Both the position numbers and the translations under genes were made by a program. The notes below the pieces were generated by a model. It saw nothing but the letters and a program-made list of their open reading frames with translations. It did not search any database and was not told the DNA's origin. Positions 33,250-38,032 of a stretch of DNA of 38,032 nt are shown here, piece after piece (position 1 is the stretch's first letter; each line of letters begins with the position of its first letter). The DNA lies in contig JAJXXW010000054.1 of the NCBI GenBank assembly GCA_021780905.1, positions 1 to 38,032 of the forward strand, written 5' to 3'. This DNA is from a bacterium. Lineage in GTDB: Bacteria > Verrucomicrobiota > Verrucomicrobiia > Limisphaerales > UBA11358.

Positions 33250-34002
33250 ATGCTCAAACTCGGCGTCAACATTGACCACGTCGCCACGGTGCGCGAGGCG
33301 CGCTACCGCGGACGAGGACGCGGCGAACCCGATCCCGTCGCGGCGGCGCAGCTTTGCGAGGCCGCCGGCTGCCATGGCATCACCGCGCATCTGCGCGAAG
33401 ACCGCCGGCACATTCAGGATCGCGACATCTGGAAATTGCGCGAAGTGGTGAAAACACGGCTGAATCTCGAAATGGCCAACGCGCCGGAGATTGTGGAAAT
33501 CGCTTTGAAACTAAAGCCGAACTTCGTCTGCCTCGTGCCGGAGCGACGGCAGGAGGTGACCACCGAAGGTGGCCTCGACGTGGTCGCGGCGGAAAAATCC
33601 CTGACCGAGACGCGCAAAAAAATGAACGATGCCGGCATCGAAGTGAGCCTGTTCATCGCGCCGGACGAACGGCAGATCGAGGCCAGCGCCCGCGCCGGCG
33701 CGCAGTTCATCGAGCTGCACACCGGAACCTTCGCCGAAAGTTTTTCCGAATCCGCCATCCGCCATCCGCCATCCGCAAACGAGTTGCGGCGCCTCATCGC
33801 CGGTGCCCAGCGGGCATTCTCGCTGGGGCTGAAGGTGAACGCCGGCCACGGCTTGAACTGCGTCAATCTGCCGGCGCTGTTTGCCGTGCCGCATCTGGTG
33901 GAGTTGAACATCGGCCACAGCATCGTGAGCCGCGCGGTGTTTGTCGGCATGGAAACTGCCGTCCAGGAAATGCTGGCGGTGATGAAAGGTTATCGCGGTT
34001 GA
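33250..34002 (+). CDS. pdxJ: pyridoxine 5'-phosphate synthase
   Basis: Final ring-closing step of the deoxyxylulose-5-phosphate-dependent vitamin B6 pathway. At 250 residues, MLKLGVNIDHVATVREARY opens the barrel with the conserved NxDHVATxRxAR; GITAHLREDRRHIQDRDIW, LNLEMAN, CLVPERRQEVTTEGGLDV, VSLFIAPD, FIELHTGTFAE, GLKVNAGHGLN and VELNIGHSIVSRAVFVGM follow as in all PdxJ proteins. After FAESFSES comes IRHPPSAN, encoded by four exact tandem copies of ATCCGCC (the last ends in A). ATG 33250 gives the family N-terminus. It converges on the cysteine desulfurase gene with no space between stops. Confidence 0.95.
   Translation: MLKLGVNIDHVATVREARYRGRGRGEPDPVAAAQLCEAAGCHGITAHLREDRRHIQDRDIWKLREVVKTRLNLEMANAPEIVEIALKLKPNFVCLVPERRQEVTTEGGLDVVAAEKSLTETRKKMNDAGIEVSLFIAPDERQIEASARAGAQFIELHTGTFAESFSESAIRHPPSANELRRLIAGAQRAFSLGLKVNAGHGLNCVNLPALFAVPHLVELNIGHSIVSRAVFVGMETAVQEMLAVMKGYRG
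33750..33777 (+). repeat. four tandem 7-base units inside pdxJ
   Basis: ATCCGCC ATCCGCC ATCCGCC ATCCGCA at 33750-33777. It lies in a surface-loop region of PdxJ (S-A-I-R-H-P-P-S-A). Because seven is not a multiple of three, gain or loss of one unit would shift the reading frame. Confidence 0.9.
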
Positions 34003-35142
34003 TCAAACTTTCGCGTGGTGCATTTCCTCGTGCACCTTGGCTAGGCCTTTCAAAAGCGCATCCCAATTTGCCTCAGTCGTTTCCCAGCCGGCGCTGAACC
34101 GCACCACGCGCATGGCCTGCGCCGCCTTGACGCCCATCGCCGCGAGGACGTGCGACGGCTCTTCCTTGCCCGTCGTGCAGGCCGAGCCGGTGCTGACGGC
34201 GAACCCGGCCTTGTCGAGCCGCAAAACCCATTGGTGCTTGCGGTCGCCCTCCGGCATGAGCGCGGAAACGGTGTTCCACAAACGCGGCACGTTCGCGCCG
34301 ATGATGCTCGTGCCGGGCAGCGTGCGCAGCAGTTCGCGCTCAAAATTGTCGCGCCAGACCTTGCGCAGCAGATGTTCGCTGCGCGCGATCTGCTTCTCGC
34401 GCACCTCCAGCGCGGCCATCATCGCGGCGATGATCGCGACGTTTTCGGTTCCCGCGCGCCGGCCGCCTTCCTGCTTCCCGCCGTGGAGCAGGGGCGTGAT
34501 GGACTTGCGATGTGGAATTTTCAAGAAGCCCACGCCGCGCGGTCCGCCGAATTTGTGCGCCGCGCCGCTGACGTAATCGCAGTCGCCCAAACCTTTCAAC
34601 GGCAGCTTGCCGATGAACTGCACGGCATCGGTGAAGAACGGCACTTCGTAGGCCTGGCAAATCGCGTGGATTTCGCGCCACGGCTGGATCACGCCGGTCT
34701 CGTTGTTCGCGGCCATCACGCCGACCAGTCCGGGACGTTTATCCGTCATTTCGGCCGTAATCCAATCCACGTCCACCACGCCGTCACGCGTGACGGGAAT
34801 TAATTTTGCCCGCTTGCCAAAATAAAATTTCGCCGAATCGTGGACGCACGGATGCTCGATGGCGGAAATCCAAATCTCATCCTGCGCGCCGAGCGTTTTG
34901 GCGAAATGGTGCGTGACCATGTTGTTCGCCTCGGTCGCGCCACTGGTCCAGATGAGGTCGAGCGGATGACACCCGAGAAACGCCGCGAGCTTCTCGCGCG
35001 CCTCGGCGAGCGCGATGCTGGCGCGCGTGCCGGCCTGGTGCAGGGACGACGGATTGCCGCCGGTCTGCTCGGTGATGTCCAGCCAGGCTTCGCGCGCCTC
35101 GCGCATCACGGGCGCGGTGGCGTTGTAATCGAAGTAAATCAT
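34003..35142 (-). CDS. cysteine desulfurase (NifS/IscS class)
   Basis: Pyridoxal-phosphate enzyme that takes sulfur from cysteine for iron-sulfur clusters and other thio-compounds. At 379 residues: MIYFDYNATAPV at the N-terminus, TSGATEANN near 66-74, ISAIEHPCV (His97 region), NNETG at 146-150, TDAVQFIGKLPL with Asp172 and Gln175, SGAAHKFGGPRG with Schiff-base Lys197, GGKQEGGRRAGTENV, and the catalytic cysteine Cys322 in STGSACTTGKEEPSHVL. ATG 35142 overlaps the mutY stop as ATGA. Coupling to mutY, an iron-sulfur protein, is suggestive: the cluster supplier is made with a cluster client. An scaffold gene (iscU) is not present here. Confidence 0.92.
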   Translation of the reverse strand: MIYFDYNATAPVMREAREAWLDITEQTGGNPSSLHQAGTRASIALAEAREKLAAFLGCHPLDLIWTSGATEANNMVTHHFAKTLGAQDEIWISAIEHPCVHDSAKFYFGKRAKLIPVTRDGVVDVDWITAEMTDKRPGLVGVMAANNETGVIQPWREIHAICQAYEVPFFTDAVQFIGKLPLKGLGDCDYVSGAAHKFGGPRGVGFLKIPHRKSITPLLHGGKQEGGRRAGTENVAIIAAMMAALEVREKQIARSEHLLRKVWRDNFERELLRTLPGTSIIGANVPRLWNTVSALMPEGDRKHQWVLRLDKAGFAVSTGSACTTGKEEPSHVLAAMGVKAAQAMRVVRFSAGWETTEANWDALLKGLAKVHEEMHHAKV

Positions 35143-36311
35143 CGGTCGGACAGGATACTTTTCGCGGCGGCGCTGGCGAGTTTTTTGTGGGCAGCGTTGA
35201 AGGCAAGCGATTGCATCTGCGCCGGGGTTTTCCAAACGCCGTTTCCCGGAGAAACTCTTTTCGACGAAGCGGTGAACGCCTCCAGCGTGATGCGGTAGCG
35301 GGTGATGGAATGTTTCACCGTGCCCAGCGGTGAAATCTTTTCCGGCACACCGCCGAACTCTGACTTGAAAATTTCGGGCAAATCCAGCCTTGCGCCGGTG
35401 ACTTCGATATTCGGAAACTCCCACAAATGCGCGTTCACGACTCCGGCGGGGCGCTGGCGGACCAGAAATTTTCCATTCCGCTCAATCACAAAAGCGGCAA
35501 ACCTTCGTGCGGTTGCCTTCTCGCGCTTGCCGAGGTTCGGCAATTCCTCCACGCGGTTTTCCGCACAGGCCATGCAGAGTTTTTGCACCGGACAAATCAT
35601 GCACTGCGGATTTCGCGGCGTGCAGACCAGCGCGCCGAGTTCCATCAACGACTGGTTGAGGTGCGAGCAATGGTAGGGCGCGGTGTCCTCACCGCGCCGC
35701 GGCGGGCAGAGGACTGCCCGCCCTACCAAAGTTTCCGCCAGTTGCCAGAGCTTGGCGTTGGTGGTTTTGTCCTTTGGATTTTCCGCAATGCCGAAAAGGC
35801 GCGTCAGGACGCGGATGACATTGCCGTCGAGGATCGGCGTCGGCTGGTTGAAGGCGATGCTGCAAATCGCGCCGGCGGTGTAGCGGCCGATGCCGGGCAA
35901 CGCGAGAACTTCCTCGAATTTTTCCGGGAACTTGTAGGAGACGACGTGAGGAGTCTCTGACTTTTTATTAATTTGAGCCTCGTCACCTCGGCTCCTACTA
36001 GAATTGACGATTTGCTGCGCCGCCTTTTGCAGATTGCGGACGCGGGTGTAATAGCCGAGGCCTTCCCAGAGCTTGTGCAACTTGGCGGAATCCGCTTTGG
36101 CCGCCGCCTCGATGGTCGGTAGCTCGCGCAGCCAGCGGTTCCAAAACGGGATGACCGTTTTCACCTGCGTCTGTTGAAGCATGATTTCGGAGACCCAGAT
36201 GGCGTAAGGATCACGCGTGCGCCGCCACGGCAGGTCGCGGGCATTGACGGCAAACCAGTCCAGCAACGCGGAAACCAGTTTGGAGTTTTTAGTTTTGGGT
36301 TTTGAGTTCAA
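35139..36311 (-). CDS. mutY: adenine DNA glycosylase with two in-frame palindromic insertions
   Basis: Removes adenine mispaired with 8-oxoguanine. Visible are SEIMLQQTQV with Glu42, the helix-hairpin-helix LPGIGRYTAGAI (138-149), LDGNVIRVL with catalytic-type Asp162, the iron-sulfur pattern C-x6-C-x2-C-x5-C (Cys230, 237, 240, 246), and a C-terminal Nudix-like domain (RQRPAGVVNAHLWEFPNIEV). Two repeats are read through: SRSRGDEAQINKK…ETPHVVSY at about 104-127 (element A) and LVGRAVLCPPRRGEDTAPYH at 195-214 (element B). No ATG fits; TTG 36311 (LNSKPKTKNSKLVSALLDWF) is the likeliest start, within a seven-base-step array. The 5' end is also repeated at 36979-37096. About 390 residues. Confidence 0.88.
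   Translation of the reverse strand: MNSKPKTKNSKLVSALLDWFAVNARDLPWRRTRDPYAIWVSEIMLQQTQVKTVIPFWNRWLRELPTIEAAAKADSAKLHKLWEGLGYYTRVRNLQKAAQQIVNSSRSRGDEAQINKKSETPHVVSYKFPEKFEEVLALPGIGRYTAGAICSIAFNQPTPILDGNVIRVLTRLFGIAENPKDKTTNAKLWQLAETLVGRAVLCPPRRGEDTAPYHCSHLNQSLMELGALVCTPRNPQCMICPVQKLCMACAENRVEELPNLGKREKATARRFAAFVIERNGKFLVRQRPAGVVNAHLWEFPNIEVTGARLDLPEIFKSEFGGVPEKISPLGTVKHSITRYRITLEAFTASSKRVSPGNGVWKTPAQMQSLAFNAAHKKLASAAAKSILSDR
35672..35727 (-). repeat. palindromic element B, copy in mutY (56 bp)
   Basis: The outer ends GGTAGGGCG and CGCCCTACC are inverted repeats. Inside are two perfect nine-base hairpins: GGCGCGGTG/CACCGCGCC around TCCT (35677-35698) and GGCGGGCAG/CTGCCCGCC around AGGA (35701-35722). 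On the mutY strand it reads VGRAVLCPPRRGEDTAPY without stops. Confidence 0.9.
35934..35998 (-). repeat. palindromic element A, copy in mutY (65 bp)
   Basis: Exact terminal seven-base inverted repeats GTAGGAG/CTCCTAC, extended imperfectly to about 25 bases on each side, around an AT-rich centre. On the mutY strand it is read as RSRGDEAQINKKSETPHVVS and Y, the same frame as in nadE. The arms match the nadE copy (12045-12115) almost completely. Confidence 0.9.
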
Positions 36312-36365
36312 GAAATTGCCAAACCGCGAAATACACGAAATCCGCGAAAAGGAAAATGCAGAAAA
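36248..36365 (+). repeat. 118-bp direct repeat, left copy (mutY start region)
   Basis: Begins CGGCAAACCAG, includes the codons for LVSALLDWFAVN of mutY on the other strand, a seven-base-step stretch (TTTGGAG TTTTTAG TTTTGGG TTTTGAG) and a CGAAATACACGAAATCCGCG segment. It matches 36979-37096 at about nine positions in ten. Confidence 0.88.
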
Positions 36366-36419
36366 TCCCCGCGCCGATAAAAAGTTGTCAGCCGTGCCCA
36401 AACGGGCCATATTCACCGC

Positions 36420-36632
36420 ATGAAGTCGAGTTCCTTTGTCCTGATTGACCCGGAGATTTTGGGTGGCGAACCTTGCTTCGCGGGCACTCGCGTTCCGGTG
36501 CGCGCACTCTTGGACTACATCGAAGGCGGCGACACGCTGGACGAATTTCTGGAACAATACCCCACCGTTTCACGCGCGCAGGCCATCGGCTTTCTTGAAG
36601 AAGCCAGCGAAAGCCTGCTTGCCACCGCCTAA
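36420..36632 (+). CDS. DUF433-family antitoxin-like protein
   Basis: A 70-residue protein beginning MKSSSFVLIDPEILGGEPCF, with AGTRVPVRALLDYIEGGDTL, DEFLEQYPTVSRAQAIGFLE and EASESLLATA. The I-x-x-D-P-E-I-x-x-G-x-P-x-(F/I)-x-G-T-R-V-P-V and (D/N)-E-F-L-x-x-Y-P-x-(V/L)-(S/T)-x-x-Q pattern is the DUF433 signature, a winged-helix fold usually acting as the antitoxin or DNA-binding partner of a PIN-like DUF5615 toxin. Its TAA is immediately followed by the ATG of that partner (36630-36632, 36633), so translation is coupled. The upstream region ATTCACCGC contains no strong ribosome site. Both genes lie between two direct repeats. Confidence 0.88.
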   Translation: MKSSSFVLIDPEILGGEPCFAGTRVPVRALLDYIEGGDTLDEFLEQYPTVSRAQAIGFLEEASESLLATA

Positions 36633-36965
36633 ATGCGCATCCTGCTGGACGAATGTTTGCCCAAAGATCTGGCGCGCGAACTGTCCGGCCACGAGGTCAA
36701 GACCGTGCCGCAAGCCGGCTGGGCCAGCGTCAGCAATGGAAAGCTCCTGCGCCAAATCGCGGACTCCGGCCAGTTCGACCTTTTTCTGACGGTGGACAAA
36801 CGCCTGCCGGAACAGAATAAAACTTCGTCCCTGCCGTTTGCCATCATCCTGCTCCGCGCCCAGTCCAATCGCATGGTTCATGTGCTGCCATTTGCGGCGG
36901 AAATCTTGCGCCGGCTGGACGAATTCAAGGCCGGCCACACCTATGTTTTGATGCTGCCGGAATGA
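36633..36965 (+). CDS. DUF5615 PIN-like toxin candidate
   Basis: A 110-residue protein: MRILLDECLPKDLARELSGH, EVKTVPQAGWASVSNGKLLR, FDLFLTVDKRLPEQNKTSSL and FAIILLRAQSNR. The initial LLDECLP and the later LTVDKR carry the acidic residues of the DUF5615 (Mut7-C-like, PIN-fold) domain, presumed to be an RNase. Together with the DUF433 gene it forms a standard type II toxin-antitoxin-type pair. Toxicity has not been shown for most members. The reading frame is intact and starts exactly at the end of the upstream stop. Confidence 0.88.
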   Translation: MRILLDECLPKDLARELSGHEVKTVPQAGWASVSNGKLLRQIADSGQFDLFLTVDKRLPEQNKTSSLPFAIILLRAQSNRMVHVLPFAAEILRRLDEFKAGHTYVLMLPE

Positions 36966-36978
36966 CCGCGCGCGTGCG

Positions 36979-37096
36979 CGGCAAACCAGGCCAGCAACGC
37001 GGAAACCAGTTTGGAATTTTTGGTTTTGAGTTTTGAGTTCAAGAATTTGCCGAACCGCGAAATACCCGAAATACGCGAAAAGGAAATGAAGAAAAA
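36979..37096 (+). repeat. 118-bp direct repeat, right copy
   Basis: Same order and length as 36248-36365, with about eight substitutions plus small indels near the end. On the minus strand it still encodes LNSKLKTKNSKLVSALLAWF before diverging from mutY. It is a second, truncated mutY-type 5' end, 13 bases past the toxin stop. Confidence 0.88.
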
Positions 37097-37261
37097 CTTT
37101 ATTCGCTTGCCGCCAAAGGCAAAACCACAATAATGCCAAAGTCAGTTCAAAATTAACGACCAGAAATAAAATACCAACAACTTTAGCGTAGCTCGGCTAC
37201 GGTTCTTCTTGTGGTCTGCCCTAGTTGAGATTTGGACAGTTTGAAAGGCCTGAATAACCTT

Positions 37262-37597
37262 ATGCAAATGAACCAAAACCCACCTGTTAAACGCGGCCGA
37301 CGCAGCCGTGTTTCCACCGAGCAGAAGCTCGCCATCTTGCAGCAGTGGCAAGCGGGCACACCAGTCACCGAGCTGTGCCGCACCCATAGCCTGACGGCCA
37401 ATGCCATCTATCGTTGGAAGAAACAACTCGATCATGGCTTGCGCGACCATGGTGAACTCATCCCTAAAAGCCGGCGCCTGCCGCTCCAGCGCAAGATTGA
37501 CGAACTCGAACGCGCCTTGGGACGCAAGGCGCTGGCGGTGGACATTTTAAAAAAGTTCTGCGAACTCAAGGAACTCCGGTTGCCCGAAGGGATGTGA
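37262..37597 (+). CDS. IS3-family transposase OrfA (helix-turn-helix)
   Basis: A 111-residue DNA-binding protein: KRGRRSRVSTEQKLAILQQW, PVTELCRTHSLTANAIYRWK and KQLDHGLRDHG form the transposase_8 helix-turn-helix, and LQRKIDELERALGRKALAVD with LKKFCELKELRLPEGM is the leucine-zipper-like tail. ATG 37262 is chosen (MQMNQNPPVKRG); a TTG at 37232 would add ten residues. The stop TGA at 37595-37597 overlaps the GTG of orfB, so OrfB could be made by reinitiation. Confidence 0.85.
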   Translation: MQMNQNPPVKRGRRSRVSTEQKLAILQQWQAGTPVTELCRTHSLTANAIYRWKKQLDHGLRDHGELIPKSRRLPLQRKIDELERALGRKALAVDILKKFCELKELRLPEGM

Positions 37598-38032
37598 TCT
37601 GTCTGGCCCAACATCTCAACACTTCGATTGCTCTGACTTGCCGCACGCTCGGTGTGCCTCGCAGTTGGTTCTATTATCGCCGCCAACCGCGTCAACCACG
37701 CCCCTGGCGCCGGCCCCAACTGACGCCAGCCAGCCAACTGGTGCTGGCCCAGTGTCCACCCAGCTACGGCTATCGGCGCATTCATGCGCTGCTCGCCCGG
37801 CAGGGCATCCACTGCAACCGCAAGACGGTCTATCAGCACCTCAAACGCCAGGCCTGGCTGGCCTCGCATCGACATCGCACCCAACGCCCCGGACGACCGC
37901 ACGAAGGCAAGGTGGCGGTGCTCCAATCCCATCGACGGTGGGCGTGCGACCTCACCACCTTCAAGCTCTGGACCGGTCAAAAACTACGGCTGGCGGTCAT
38001 CATCGATTGCGCCGACCGCAGGGTCATCGCCT
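37594..38032 (+). CDS. IS3-family transposase OrfB (integrase core), partial
   Basis: Open from GTG 37594 to the end of the window (146 codons): VICLAQHLNTSIALTCRTLG, then QLVLAQCPPSYGYRRIHALL and ARQGIHCNRKTVYQHLKRQA (the HTH_21-type segment YGYRRIxxLL), then HRRWACDLTTFKLWTGQKLR and LAVIIDCADRRVIA, where the first catalytic Asp (WACDLT) and the second (IIDCADR) of the rve integrase core are visible. The glutamate lies beyond the window. Initiation at a GTG overlapping the orfA stop (GTGA) is unusual for this family, where programmed frameshifting is common. Confidence 0.85.
   Translation, partial: MICLAQHLNTSIALTCRTLGVPRSWFYYRRQPRQPRPWRRPQLTPASQLVLAQCPPSYGYRRIHALLARQGIHCNRKTVYQHLKRQAWLASHRHRTQRPGRPHEGKVAVLQSHRRWACDLTTFKLWTGQKLRLAVIIDCADRRVIA

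Larger units (their letters stand above)
37190..38032 (+). mobile_element. IS3-family element, left part (runs off window)
   Basis: Contains an orfA/orfB pair of IS3 type. The left end is not fixed: a small hairpin CGTAGCTCGGCTACG at about 37186-37200 and TGTGGTCTGCCCTAGTTGAG at about 37209-37228 are candidate terminal sequences. The right end lies beyond the window. Confidence 0.65.

Overview
The window looks like a chromosomal segment of a GC-rich Gram-negative bacterium, most likely a verrucomicrobial lineage (Limisphaerales/Pedosphaera-like). I infer this from an exosortase/EpsI operon embedded in exopolysaccharide genes, the general protein flavour, and the intergenic arrays of degenerate 7-base units. 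No rRNA or other taxonomic marker is present, so the placement is an inference.

Layout. (1) 1-4400 is a graveyard of mobile and accessory DNA: pieces of two transposases, a frameshifted tyrosine recombinase, a DNA-ligase-like tail run into a RadC tail, a DUF6036 nucleotidyltransferase gene with an in-frame stop beside its small partner, and an IS5-family element whose transposase carries two in-frame stops. It ends at a tRNA-Arg(CCT) at 4410. An inverted copy of the 5' half of such a tRNA lies at 4697-4737, which marks this as an old integration site. (2) 4997-9917, minus strand, is a tight exopolysaccharide/exosortase operon: WecG-type glycosyltransferase, exosortase, EpsI-like protein, polyprenyl-phosphate sugar transferase and UDP-glucuronate decarboxylase. 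(3) 9997-21996 continues polysaccharide synthesis: two GT4 enzymes, a GT9, a GT2, an FkbM methyltransferase, an acyltransferase, and an APS kinase divergent from a sulfotransferase/membrane/GT2 fusion. Together these suggest a sulfated, methylated, acylated extracellular polysaccharide. nadE sits inside this region. (4) 22191-35142 is mostly housekeeping: Nudix hydrolase, two cyclophilins, a membrane-anchored proline-rich protein, NYN RNase-like protein, ilvD, an rRNA-type pseudouridine synthase, a HAD-Nudix fusion, folB, comEC, VanZ-like protein, pdxJ and a cysteine desulfurase coupled to mutY. (5) 36248-38032 holds a DUF433/DUF5615 toxin-antitoxin-type pair between 118-bp direct repeats, then an IS3-family element running off the end.

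The most unusual signals are repeats that invade coding sequence. One palindromic element (about 65-71 bp) lies in frame in both nadE and mutY and is translated in the same frame in both. A second palindromic family (56-88 bp) lies in frame in mutY and in the pseudouridine synthase, again in a shared frame. They resemble, in behaviour but not in sequence, the Rickettsia palindromic elements. In addition, degenerate 7-base-phase arrays run directly into the start codons of several genes, and an exact four-copy heptamer lies inside pdxJ.
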